Origin: Ammoniphilus sp. CFH 90114
GTDB taxonomy: Bacteria > Bacillota > Bacilli > Aneurinibacillales > RAOX-1
Length of the DNA: 64,000 bases
Assembly (NCBI RefSeq): GCF_004123195.1
Contig: NZ_SDLI01000002.1
Coordinates: 458,914-522,913, forward strand
Reading direction: 5' to 3'
The position numbers and the translations under genes are program-made. Positions 44,789-53,071 of this stretch are shown one piece after another. Below the pieces are notes generated by a model. It was not told the origin of the DNA. It worked only from the letters and a program-made list of their open reading frames with translations, and made no database searches. The stretch's first letter is position 1. Every line of letters starts with the position of its first letter.

Positions 44789-45729
44789 AAACGTTAATTC
44801 AAAATGCAACGATTATTTATCCGGGGGTAACCAAAAAGGAAGATATTCTAATTGATCAAGGGATAATCAAGGAAATCCGACCCTCCATCCGAATGAAAGG
44901 TGATGCGTTTTTTATCGATGGTTCTTCTTTGTATGTGCTTCCAGGGTTTATTTCTGGGGATGAGAGGGGGACAACCCAAGGGATCACAACACGGGTCAAG
45001 AGCATAAGAATAAGGGAAGAGCAAATGAGTGATAAAAATGTCGATCCTTTAAATGATGAAGAAGAGCTTTTTGATTACGTGTATCATGTATCTTTGCCTC
45101 GATTGACGAAACAAGCGATAGAATTTTTAGATAAGAAGAGAGTAAAAGTGATACGGGTAGAGGATGAAGATAGAAATAGTGGGTGGCAAAAAATAGAGTG
45201 GCAGGACTTTGAGCAGCGTATCCTTAGATCGGGGTTGGTGGCAGACGTCGATGAGAAGGATTACAACAGTATGTCTAAATTATCTATACCTATCATGCTT
45301 CCTTACAGTAGGTGGAGCTACCCAACTCGTTCTAGGACGATCATTAGAGTAACAGACCTGGAAAAAGAGGGAGGATGGCAAAGGAAATGGAATAGGATGG
45401 ATCCTGTCGTTATGCGATCTTATTGGCTTGATCAATCGGATATGATTCTGCCTAAGTTAGAGAAAGACCAAGAAGTAGAACGATACCTAATCAGGTTATC
45501 TTATGTGAGATCAAGACTACCCGCAAAGCTTTTTGGGATTTTTCCTATGAAAGGGTCCATACGTGTTGGAGCAGATGCTGATCTTCTTCTTGTTGGAAAA
45601 GAAAGTCTAAGATCTAACGCAGGTGCGAGCTTTCAGTGTAAAACCATGTTAAAGGGGAGATTCGTTGACACTGTAAATAACGATGGAAAGTTTTTATATG
45701 CTCATCAAACCTATGCTTTTGCCTACTAA
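44785..45729 (+). CDS. Amidohydrolase-like protein lacking the metal-binding barrel motifs
   Basis: A 314-residue protein. N-terminal part (IQNATIIYPG..DILIDQGIIKEI..YVLPGFIS) is the beta-sandwich cap of dihydroorotase/hydantoinase-type amidohydrolases; the C-terminal part (LPAKLFGIFPMKGSIRVGADADLLLV) closes the same sandwich. The HxH metal motif that should follow PGFID is replaced by SGDERG, and no other metal His cluster is seen. The family usually has 430-470 residues. It is likely non-catalytic, perhaps structural or regulatory. ATG 44785 with AAGGTGG at 7 bases, overlapping the membrane-protein gene. Confidence 0.75.
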   Translation: MKTLIQNATIIYPGVTKKEDILIDQGIIKEIRPSIRMKGDAFFIDGSSLYVLPGFISGDERGTTQGITTRVKSIRIREEQMSDKNVDPLNDEEELFDYVYHVSLPRLTKQAIEFLDKKRVKVIRVEDEDRNSGWQKIEWQDFEQRILRSGLVADVDEKDYNSMSKLSIPIMLPYSRWSYPTRSRTIIRVTDLEKEGGWQRKWNRMDPVVMRSYWLDQSDMILPKLEKDQEVERYLIRLSYVRSRLPAKLFGIFPMKGSIRVGADADLLLVGKESLRSNAGASFQCKTMLKGRFVDTVNNDGKFLYAHQTYAFAY

Positions 45730-45749
45730 GAAGTAAGTGTCACCCTTGT

Positions 45750-45803
45750 CTTCCGATCATGCACTCTTCTAGGGAGTCATGAATTGGAAGATTTATTTTT
45801 TTG
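45750..45803 (+). terminator. Terminator after the amidohydrolase-like gene
   Basis: CTTCC, CATG and ACTC pair with GAGT, CATG and GGAAG across small internal loops, followed by ATTTATTTTTTTG. Confidence 0.78.
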
Positions 45804-45890
45804 TTTTCTTGCAGGAAAATGACAGAGTTTGACGAATTGAGAAAGCATGAGAGTAAACTGGACACTCTGGAATCCTTTTTTAGGTTGGGA

Positions 45891-45917
45891 TGAAACTTTT
45901 TTGATATGAATATCGTC
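45891..45917 (+). promoter_or_regulatory. ECF-type promoter of the sigma/anti-sigma operon
   Basis: TGAAAC (45891-45896), 17 bases, CGTC (45914-45917). This is the AAC/CGT pattern of SigW/SigX-type ECF promoters and lies 55 bases before the sigma gene, suggesting autoregulation. Confidence 0.65.
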
Positions 45918-45971
45918 ATAATCAAGTAGAGATAACAATGAAGTTCAGTTTGCCTGGGGGGTAAGGGGAGA

Positions 45972-46568
45972 ATGATGACTGATTCTCAATTGATCCGTGA
46001 AATAAAGGATGGTCAAGTAGAATATTATTCCGAAATTATTCAGCGCTATGAGAAGAGATTATTAGCGTTTATTGTACATATGTTAAACAACACGCATTTG
46101 GACCATATGGCTGAGGATCTATGTCAGGAAACTTTTTATAAAGCCTTTCGTAATCTGCAGTCCTTCCGTGATGTGGAGGCTTCCTTTTCCACATGGCTAT
46201 ATACCATTGCAAGGAACACCGTTCTTAGTGAACTAAGAAAAAGCAGGAATTCCGAAGTATATATTGAGGATAGTAAAGTTGATCCAAGAACTTCTATGGA
46301 TCGTCTACCGGAATATGAGCTCTTACGTACAGAGAGGGAACGGCTTGTTCGCCTTGCGATTGATAATTTGCCGGAGAAGCAACGCTATGCTCTCATACTT
46401 AGAGAGTATGAAGATAAGGATTATAAAGAGATAGCAGATATCTTAGATTCCACGGTTAGCTCGGTTAAGTCCCTTCTATTCAGGGCTCGAACTAGTATTA
46501 AGACTCAACTTGAATCTTATTTTACAGAATCACAATGGGAGGAAACCAAGGGGATGACCAAGACATGA
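45972..46568 (+). CDS. ECF-subfamily RNA polymerase sigma factor
   Basis: A 198-residue sigma-70-type ECF factor. Region 2 (about residues 24-92) has EDLCQETFYKAFRNLQSF and FSTWLYTIARNTVLSELRK; region 4 (about 130-182) has LPEKQRYALILREYEDKDYKEIADIL and SVKSLLFRAR. No region 3. ATG 45972 or 45975 behind AAGGGGAGA. It sits with a zinc-type anti-sigma gene. Closest in style to SigW/SigX, but I cannot fix the orthology. Confidence 0.92.
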   Translation: MMTDSQLIREIKDGQVEYYSEIIQRYEKRLLAFIVHMLNNTHLDHMAEDLCQETFYKAFRNLQSFRDVEASFSTWLYTIARNTVLSELRKSRNSEVYIEDSKVDPRTSMDRLPEYELLRTERERLVRLAIDNLPEKQRYALILREYEDKDYKEIADILDSTVSSVKSLLFRARTSIKTQLESYFTESQWEETKGMTKT

Positions 46569-47182
46569 GATGTTCGGATGCATTCCACTTCATGGCAGGC
46601 TACGTAGATCAGACTTTACCAGAACATTCAATGAAAGCCATGAAGCAACATCTTGGTCAATGCCAGGATTGCCAGATGGAGTATATCATCTGGAAGGAAA
46701 GCAGTGAGTTATTCCAGATGGAGTTTTCTACCCTTCCAGTACTAGAGGGGGCCCCTTCCATGTCGGAAGGGGTCATGGCACGATTGGCACGGGAAGATAA
46801 GTGGAAATTCCCCATAACTGCTCATGTATTTGCGATTTCTCCTGCTATGAAGAGGTGGTTAACGACATTGTCCATCCTTTTCCTGCTTGTTTTTGGGGTC
46901 CTCATGTATGGTACACTTAATATAGAACATGTGGCTAAGGTTGAGCCCGGACAGGTAGAGTGGAAGGAACTGTCGTCAGCCCATATGGTAATAGCTATTG
47001 ACCAGCTAGTAGCGAGTTCAGAGGAGAAGAGCTCAGATATGAGATATCGACTGATGGCAAGTATAGGAGATCCACTTCAATTGGACCATAGCTCCTATAC
47101 TCCACCGAATATAGGTTTAGTGGCTGGATTTTTAGGGATAATGGTTACCGTGGTAACTATGAGTTGGTTGTCGAGAGCATAA
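46565..47182 (+). CDS. Zinc-type anti-sigma factor
   Basis: A 205-residue membrane protein. The N-terminal anti-sigma domain has the H-x3-C-x2-C motif (HLGQCQDC) with an earlier Cys; then a membrane span (about residues 98-118), an external segment, and a second hydrophobic segment at the C-terminus (GLVAGFLGIMVTVVTMSWL). The start overlaps the sigma stop (ATGA), so the two are coupled. A longer frame from 46535 is less likely. It probably holds the sigma factor inactive until an envelope signal. Confidence 0.88.
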   Translation: MRCSDAFHFMAGYVDQTLPEHSMKAMKQHLGQCQDCQMEYIIWKESSELFQMEFSTLPVLEGAPSMSEGVMARLAREDKWKFPITAHVFAISPAMKRWLTTLSILFLLVFGVLMYGTLNIEHVAKVEPGQVEWKELSSAHMVIAIDQLVASSEEKSSDMRYRLMASIGDPLQLDHSSYTPPNIGLVAGFLGIMVTVVTMSWLSRA

Positions 47183-47190
47183 TGATGGAC

Positions 47191-47222
47191 AAGCCGTTCT
47201 TAAGAGTACAGAACGGCTTTAT
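47191..47222 (+). terminator. Terminator after the anti-sigma gene
   Basis: AAGCCGTTCT (47191-47200) pairs with AGAACGGCTT (47210-47219), then a short T-run; ends 20 bases before the next start. Confidence 0.75.
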
Positions 47223-47240
47223 CTATTGAGAGGTGGTAAC

Positions 47241-48227
47241 ATGAGCGGTCAGATTTATGATCAAATTGATGAAGCAGTGGAAAAAATCCGGTCAGGACAA
47301 GTTGCACAAGGGCTCGCTATTTTACAGATGCTGATGAGTGAAGCCGATGGGCAACCAGACTTTCAATTATTGCTGGCGGATGTATTTTATGATCTAGGAC
47401 ATGTGGATACGGCACTTGCTCTCTTGAATGAGGCAGAAGTGTATTTTGATGAATTAACCACGGATATGCAAATTGAGGCTCGTACGTTAAAGGCTGAAAT
47501 TATGATTGACCTAGGTGATTTAGATGAAGCGATGAGTGAGCTTCTCATCTGTGTAGATCTAGAGCCAGATTACACGAGGGCCTCCATCCTATTGGCTGAT
47601 ATTTATCTTATGCAGAACCTACCTGAAGTAGCATGCCGTCACTTAGAGAATATTGTAGAGGTCGAGTCGGATCAAGATGACGTCCGATATATATTAAGCG
47701 ATCTTTATATTCAGATGGGTGAATTTGAAAAAGCGCAAGACCATCTTGATCAGCTGCGAGGAACAGAATTAGAGCAGCAGGCCAAGATGAATCAAGCAAG
47801 GCTATGGAGCCAAATGGGTAGATTTGAAGAAGCCTATGACCTGTTTCTCCAATGCTGGAGAGAAGAGAATGGGACTGAGGCTCTATTTGGTTTAACTGTT
47901 ACGGCACTGCAGCTAGAGCGGATAGAGGAGGCTGTAGGATACGCAAAAGAACTATTGAAAATAGACAGCTCTCACATTGGCGCTTATCAGGTATTAGCAG
48001 AGGCTTATCATAAGACAGGTCAACTTACAGAGGCCGAACAGGCCTTGCATTCGGCTCTAGAGCATGGCGATCAGGATGAGTCCATCCTCTTGAAGCTCGT
48101 AGAGGTTACATACGATAAAGGGGAACTTGAAGAGGCAAAGAAGTATGTCGAGCAATTATTAAACGTTAACGATGAGAACGAGAGAGCTCTAGAGTGGAAT
48201 AAGAGGTTACAAGGCTTTATTAATTAA
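47241..48227 (+). CDS. ypiA: TPR-repeat protein (YpiA-like)
   Basis: A 328-residue acidic soluble protein made of about eight or nine tetratricopeptide repeats (e.g. PDFQLLLADVFYDLGHVDTA, AYQVLAEAYHKTGQLTEAEQAL). In B. subtilis the TPR protein YpiA also follows the aro operon and precedes ypiB; that one is longer (over 400). ATG 47241 behind GAGAGGTGG. Probably a protein-interaction scaffold. Confidence 0.8.
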   Translation: MSGQIYDQIDEAVEKIRSGQVAQGLAILQMLMSEADGQPDFQLLLADVFYDLGHVDTALALLNEAEVYFDELTTDMQIEARTLKAEIMIDLGDLDEAMSELLICVDLEPDYTRASILLADIYLMQNLPEVACRHLENIVEVESDQDDVRYILSDLYIQMGEFEKAQDHLDQLRGTELEQQAKMNQARLWSQMGRFEEAYDLFLQCWREENGTEALFGLTVTALQLERIEEAVGYAKELLKIDSSHIGAYQVLAEAYHKTGQLTEAEQALHSALEHGDQDESILLKLVEVTYDKGELEEAKKYVEQLLNVNDENERALEWNKRLQGFIN

Positions 48228-48231
48228 GAGG

Positions 48232-48272
48232 TGGTCCTCATAGCTTACGCTATGGGGCCGCCTTTTTTCTTT
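48232..48272 (+). terminator. Terminator after the TPR gene
   Basis: GGTGGTCCTCATAGC pairs with GCTATGGGGCCGCC (one bulge/wobble) around TTAC, followed by TTTTTTC. Confidence 0.88.
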
Positions 48273-48357
48273 CGAATAATTTCATCTAGAATAGGGTATA
48301 ACCATCCATTGGATCGGTTAATAATGGAAACAAGGAGGAAGGGAGGGAAATACGTTG

Positions 48358-49482
48358 ATGAGATTGGCAGAAATGTTGAGTTATGCAGATATCGATCAGT
48401 TGCATCAGTTGGCTAATACCTATTCGTGTGATTGCAATATCCATTCGAAAAATGAACTTATACAGTCCTTACTGGGCTCGATAAAAAGAGAAGCAAACAT
48501 AAAGGAGCAACTTGAGAGCTTAAAAAAAGAAGAATTTCATTTCTTAATGTATATTGTTTTTGATTCTAGGTCGACATTCACATTAGAAGACCTCCGAGCA
48601 AAAGCTAAGTTTTCCTATATGGAGAACTTAGATCGGGATACGTACCGAAAGCTCGTTTCAGTAGCCTTAAAGAAAGGATGGATCTTCCGAGGGGTCTCTC
48701 GTAATGCCGTTTCAGCTTTTCAGGTCCCTGAGGATATGAGAAAAGCCTGGGCTAACACCATCCTGAAGATGGAATGGGGGGAACAGCCTAATTACTCGGA
48801 TCCGCCCTTTTATCGTGATGAAGGGATTGCCATTATAGAAGATCTCCATCAATTCCTTCAGTATGTTAGTCGACATCAACCCCAGTTAACATCAGACGGA
48901 GTAATCTATAAACGCAATCAACAGCAATTGATGGAACTGATGTCTGTCCAAGAAGAGCTTATTGAAAAAGGTGGATGGAGATTTGGTTATGGACGTCATT
49001 TTCGGGACTATCCTGATCGCTTTTCCCTTATTTACGACTTCTGTTACTACAGAGGTTATATTCGTGAAGAGCCGGGTAATGCATTATGGACTACCCCAGA
49101 AGCTGAAGAAGCGTTTCAGTTGCCGCCGGAAATTCTTGCGATGGAAATGTATAAGTTCTGGCTTAGATTGTATAAGCGTCCAATCAGCGGATTACCGATG
49201 TTTATCCGCTTAATTGGAAGGGCAGCGGAAAGGTGGATGGAGGAGGAAGCTCTCATTCGGGTATTAGTTCCAAGAATTCGTCCTTACTATTATGATAATG
49301 AGGACAGCATTGCTAGGAATCGCATCCTAAAGATGATGGTTCATCTTGGTTTACTGCGCAAAGGAATACATAATGAAAATACATGGGTGCTTCAAACTAC
49401 AAGACTAGGGAAGACCCTGCTAGAATCTGTCGAAGGATATACGATGAAAGATATCATATTAGATAGGAAAGATGAAGGATAA
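48358..49482 (+). CDS. Uncharacterised protein, possibly winged-helix
   Basis: A 374-residue soluble protein. The N-terminal LSYADIDQLHQLANTYSCDCN looks like a SAP/helical start and later helices with aromatic turns (GWRFGYGRHFRDYPDRFSLIYDF) resemble the winged-helix repeats of helicase-associated proteins, but no motif is definite. TTG 48355 or ATG 48358 behind GGGAGGG. Not part of the B. subtilis order between ypiA and ypiB. Confidence 0.7.
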   Translation: MRLAEMLSYADIDQLHQLANTYSCDCNIHSKNELIQSLLGSIKREANIKEQLESLKKEEFHFLMYIVFDSRSTFTLEDLRAKAKFSYMENLDRDTYRKLVSVALKKGWIFRGVSRNAVSAFQVPEDMRKAWANTILKMEWGEQPNYSDPPFYRDEGIAIIEDLHQFLQYVSRHQPQLTSDGVIYKRNQQQLMELMSVQEELIEKGGWRFGYGRHFRDYPDRFSLIYDFCYYRGYIREEPGNALWTTPEAEEAFQLPPEILAMEMYKFWLRLYKRPISGLPMFIRLIGRAAERWMEEEALIRVLVPRIRPYYYDNEDSIARNRILKMMVHLGLLRKGIHNENTWVLQTTRLGKTLLESVEGYTMKDIILDRKDEG

Positions 49483-49584
49483 CTAAAAGCAATCTAGAAG
49501 AATAGAGTAAAGTAAAGATCGTGCGAGATACCCCTACAACTATAATAATCGGAATATTGTGAAAATGGCAAGGAGGTCTAACTT

Positions 49585-50148
49585 GTGGGTGAAGCCGTGA
49601 CCGTATCAGCAAAGAAGGAGTTTATTCGGTGGTTCTTAAGTAAGTTTCAACTAAAGAAAAAAGAGGGAAGTTGGTTGTTTAACTATATGTTATCAGATGA
49701 ACGTCTTCTAGAAAGAGTTCACTTCACGGATGATCTCCGGAATCGGGATAAAACCATGATTATTTCGACTGTCTGTTCTCAGGCGACTCCCTTTCAATTT
49801 CAAAAATCTACGAAGATTTACTATGATGTGGAACGGGCATTCCATGACATTCGATTAAACCCTGAAGAAGATGTGTTTATTTCTCTATATTTCAAAGATC
49901 GTCTCTTATGTCCACAATATTTAGCCGTATTGGAGGGAAGGCCAATGGAAAGCCCACGTATAACCCAAGATGATGTTATGAGTTTGATGGCAGAGATCGT
50001 GATGGATAAAGCGATACGTAAGCAGAGGTTAAAGGTATTGTATGATGAGATTGATCGCTCTCTAGCAGAAGGAAACCAAAGTCGATTCCTTGAGTTGACC
50101 GGGGAATGGAATGAACTTAGAAAGATGGACTTTGAATTGGAGAGTTGA
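49585..50148 (+). CDS. ypiB: YpiB family protein (UPF0302)
   Basis: A 187-residue protein. The N-terminal UPF0302 domain ([23 protein letters not shown]) is followed by a C-terminal IDEAL motif ([26 protein letters not shown]). GTG start behind GGAGG. Position before ypiF and qcrA is the B. subtilis order. Function unknown. Confidence 0.9.
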   Translation: MGEAVTVSAKKEFIRWFLSKFQLKKKEGSWLFNYMLSDERLLERVHFTDDLRNRDKTMIISTVCSQATPFQFQKSTKIYYDVERAFHDIRLNPEEDVFISLYFKDRLLCPQYLAVLEGRPMESPRITQDDVMSLMAEIVMDKAIRKQRLKVLYDEIDRSLAEGNQSRFLELTGEWNELRKMDFELES

Positions 50149-50190
50149 CAAGGCACTTGTGGTTCGAGAAAATACACGTTAGGGGCAAAA

Positions 50191-50216
50191 GACTCGGGAT
50201 TCCCGAGTTTTTTGTA
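50191..50216 (+). terminator. Terminator between ypiB and ypiF
   Basis: ACTCGGGA is directly followed by its complement TCCCGAGT, then TTTTTTG. Confidence 0.85.
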
Positions 50217-50236
50217 TTTGAACAGGGGAAGGTGAC

Positions 50237-50656
50237 TTGAAGGTGAGATGGACGCTTGAGGATATGAAGACGTACGAAGGGGCTAAGGAATATATTGATA
50301 CGGCACTAATACCGGTTTACCTTCTTGCTCCCGATGCGCTAGGGGTAGCAAAGGTGAAGGAACAAAGGTGGCTTGAAGAAATCTGTGTCTATGCTGAGAG
50401 ACAGCTAACGGGACGGATCGTATTGTTTCCTACCCTCTATCTGGTAAACGAACAAACGAGAATCCCTATTTTTGAATCGGAACAATTTCAAAACATCCAA
50501 TGGATTACGACACAAAGTGAATTGCACGAAAGTTTAACGGCGTCCAACTATTCATCTTACTTATTAGAAAGAAATGAAAATGAGGACGATTTAAGCATTA
50601 TGGTGAAGGAAGGAAAAAGGTTGACTCAACAAATAATGAATCAATGGAAAAAGTAG
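50237..50656 (+). CDS. ypiF: YpiF family protein (DUF2487)
   Basis: A 139-residue soluble protein with the family start KVRWTLEDMKTYEGAKEYIDTALIP and VLFPTLYLV. TTG start behind GGGAAGGTG. It precedes the qcrABC operon, as in B. subtilis, and might assist it, but no function is known. Confidence 0.85.
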   Translation: MKVRWTLEDMKTYEGAKEYIDTALIPVYLLAPDALGVAKVKEQRWLEEICVYAERQLTGRIVLFPTLYLVNEQTRIPIFESEQFQNIQWITTQSELHESLTASNYSSYLLERNENEDDLSIMVKEGKRLTQQIMNQWKK

Positions 50657-50814
50657 GGGGAATTTGTATTATCCATGGGTTGGAAGGACAAACTATCTAT
50701 GGAAATTAACCGTTCTTGATCAATCTGTTTCTACCTTGTGTCAAGAAAAGTCATAAAATGTTCACAAAAACTTTTTAAACTGGCCGAGTTTATAGGTTGA
50801 TGCACAAGATATTC

Positions 50815-50844
50815 TTGACACTATTCGTTTTCTTTCGCTATGAT
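50815..50844 (+). promoter_or_regulatory. Promoter of qcrABC
   Basis: TTGACA (50815-50820), 18 bases, TATGAT (50839-50844), about 80 bases before qcrA. Between it and the gene lies the palindrome AGTCCGTACGGACT (50879-50892) followed by TTTTTC, a weak attenuator-like element. Confidence 0.7.
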
Positions 50845-50925
50845 TGGAATGTCCTAGTTTCAGTGTGTATTATTCTGCAGTCCGTACGGACTTTTTCAAT
50901 TATAAGGATAGGAGGTCAGAGAGAA

Positions 50926-51426
50926 ATGAGTAAGAAAGACATTTCCAGGCGGACATTTTTGAACTACATGCTCATGGGTACTGGCGGTTTTCTTGCCGCA
51001 GGGATGATTACGCCTATGGCTCGCTTTGCTTTAGATCCTGCCTTGAAGGCAGATGCTGCTGGTGGAGACATGGTACCTGTAACGACAGTAGATAAGCTAA
51101 CCAATGAGCCGCAACGTTTTGACTTTAAAGTCAAAGTGACAGATGGTTGGTATAAGACGGAGATCCCATTGTCCGCTTGGGTGTACACAGAGGGAGACAA
51201 TATTATTGCCTTGTCACCGATCTGTAAGCACTTGGGCTGTACCGTTCAGTGGAACACCGAAGCGAGCCATGAGAACCACTTCTTTTGCCCGTGCCATTTC
51301 GGTTTCTACCAGAAGAACGGAAAGAACGTTCCGAATACTCCTCCATTAGCACCACTGGATAAGTATGCGTATGAAGTGAAAGAAGGAAAATTATATCTTG
51401 GTAAACCAGAACCAAATCCTGTATAA
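50926..51426 (+). CDS. qcrA: Menaquinol:cytochrome c reductase Rieske subunit
   Basis: Iron-sulfur subunit of the b6c complex. The 166-residue protein has an N-terminal Tat-like motif (SRRTFLNYM), one membrane anchor (about residues 14-34) and the Rieske ligands CKHLGC and CPCHFG. AGGAGGT precedes ATG 50926; the longer frame from 50797 overlaps the promoter and is rejected. Confidence 0.96.
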   Translation: MSKKDISRRTFLNYMLMGTGGFLAAGMITPMARFALDPALKADAAGGDMVPVTTVDKLTNEPQRFDFKVKVTDGWYKTEIPLSAWVYTEGDNIIALSPICKHLGCTVQWNTEASHENHFFCPCHFGFYQKNGKNVPNTPPLAPLDKYAYEVKEGKLYLGKPEPNPV

Positions 51427-51443
51427 GGGGGGGCGTAAATTAG

Positions 51444-52115
51444 ATGATTAAGCAAATCTACGACTGGGTCGATGAACGCCTCAATATTACGCCAATGTGG
51501 CGCGATATCGCCGATCACGAGGTGCCTGAGCACGTTAACCCAGCACATCATTTTTCTGCATTTGTTTATTGCTTTGGTGGATTGACGTTCTTCATTACCG
51601 TCATCCAGATTCTATCCGGTATGTTTTTAACGATGTACTATGTTCCGGACGTTATTAACGCCTATGAGTCAGTTAAGTATCTACAGAACGAAGTAGCCTT
51701 TGGTGTTATCATTCGCGGTATGCATCACTGGGGAGCAAGTCTCGTTATCGTTATGATGTTCCTACATACTCTTCGTGTATTCTTTACAGGGTCTTATAAG
51801 CATCCTCGCGAATTAAACTGGGTTGTCGGAATGTTAATCTTCTTTGTAATGTTAGGCCTTGGATTCACAGGGTATCTTCTTCCTTGGGATAACACAGCCT
51901 ACTTTGCGACAAAGGTAGGGGTAGAGATTGCAGCTACTGTACCTTTCATCGGAACATTTATTAAGCATCTATTGACTGGTGGAGAAATCCTTGGTGCTCA
52001 AACTCTTGCTCGCTTCTTTGCGATTCATGTATTCTTCTTGCCAGGTGCGTTGTTAGGGCTTCTAGGGGCACACTTTATCATTATTCGTAGACAAGGTATT
52101 TCTGGGCCTCTATAA
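51444..52115 (+). CDS. qcrB: Menaquinol:cytochrome c reductase cytochrome b subunit
   Basis: The 223-residue cytochrome b6-type subunit has four membrane spans with paired heme His residues (RGMHHWGASL and MMFLHTLRVF; RFFAIHVFFLP and LGAHFIII) and the GYLLPWDN quinol-site segment. GGGGGG precedes ATG; the gene is 17 bases after qcrA. Confidence 0.96.
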   Translation: MIKQIYDWVDERLNITPMWRDIADHEVPEHVNPAHHFSAFVYCFGGLTFFITVIQILSGMFLTMYYVPDVINAYESVKYLQNEVAFGVIIRGMHHWGASLVIVMMFLHTLRVFFTGSYKHPRELNWVVGMLIFFVMLGLGFTGYLLPWDNTAYFATKVGVEIAATVPFIGTFIKHLLTGGEILGAQTLARFFAIHVFFLPGALLGLLGAHFIIIRRQGISGPL

Positions 52116-52170
52116 ATTCAAACTATTAGAAGAGTATATTTTAATCGCTTAAGAGGGGGGTATAAGGAGA

Positions 52171-52959
52171 ATGGCAAAGCAAGATAAAACGATTGAATAC
52201 GTTGGCGATTCACGGGTTCCTGCCAAGCGCACACCTAATGTCTCGCCTTCCTATTCGGAATTTCCAGGTAAAAACGAGCCGTTCTGGCCTAACTTTCTAC
52301 TAAAAGAATGGATGGTAGCAGCGGTAGCATTAGTTGCTTACCTCATTTTGACTGTGAGTCATCCGTCTCCATTGACGGATAAAGCGGATCCTACGAACAC
52401 GGATTTCACACCGCTTCCTGACTGGTATTTCTTGTTCCTTTTCCAGTTGTTGAAATTTCCTTGGGCATCCGGGGACTGGGTATTAATTGGTATTTTGGTT
52501 ATTCCTGGACTTATGTTCGGAGGATTGCTACTAGCTCCGTTCCTTGATCGTGGACCTGAGCGTCGTTGGACGAAGAGACCGGTTTCTTCCGGTTTAATGT
52601 TCATTGGTATCATCTCCATTGTGTACTTAACTTGGGCTGCGATGGATGAGCATCATAGACTTCATCCACCGAAAGAAGAATCAGCAGGACACGAAACTCC
52701 TGCAGATCCTAAGCCATCAGCAAGCACAGAGGATCCAGGTGCTGCTGTTTGGGCGAAGCAAATGAATTGCCAAGGCTGTCACGGTGTTGATATGTCTGGT
52801 GGAGCAGGACCTGCGCTAACGGCTGTTGGTGGACATCTTTCTGCAGATGAGATCAAGGAAGTCATCGTGAACGGGCGTGGAACAATGCCTGGTAAACTGT
52901 TCTCAGGATCAGACCAAGAGTTAGACCAACTCGTTGAATATCTAGCTGGCTTGAAGTAA
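52171..52959 (+). CDS. qcrC: Menaquinol:cytochrome c reductase subunit IV/cytochrome c fusion
   Basis: A 262-residue protein: three membrane spans as in subunit IV of b6f complexes (with PDWYFLFLFQLLKF), then a Pro/Ser-rich linker and a C-terminal cytochrome c domain with CQGCH and a Met ligand in GTMPG. This fusion is typical of Bacillales QcrC. AAGGAGA precedes ATG; a terminator follows. Confidence 0.96.
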   Translation: MAKQDKTIEYVGDSRVPAKRTPNVSPSYSEFPGKNEPFWPNFLLKEWMVAAVALVAYLILTVSHPSPLTDKADPTNTDFTPLPDWYFLFLFQLLKFPWASGDWVLIGILVIPGLMFGGLLLAPFLDRGPERRWTKRPVSSGLMFIGIISIVYLTWAAMDEHHRLHPPKEESAGHETPADPKPSASTEDPGAAVWAKQMNCQGCHGVDMSGGAGPALTAVGGHLSADEIKEVIVNGRGTMPGKLFSGSDQELDQLVEYLAGLK

Positions 52960-52967
52960 TAGGTGAG

Positions 52968-52997
52968 AAACTGACTGTTTATACAGTCAGTTTTTTT
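52968..52997 (+). terminator. Terminator of qcrABC
   Basis: AAACTGACTGT (52968-52978) pairs with ACAGTCAGTTT, then a T-run. Confidence 0.9.
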
Positions 52998-53071
52998 CAT
53001 GCGTATATTTTGATATAATTATGGCTTTCCTAGTAAGAATGGGAAAAAACCCGCTGCATGGGAGGAAAGGT

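Noticed and set aside
45740-45925. 61-codon minus-strand ORF before the sigma gene
   Set aside because: It runs through a terminator and the ECF promoter and has no ribosome site.
48231-48416. 61-codon ORF after the TPR gene
   Set aside because: It starts inside the terminator hairpin and overlaps the next real start.
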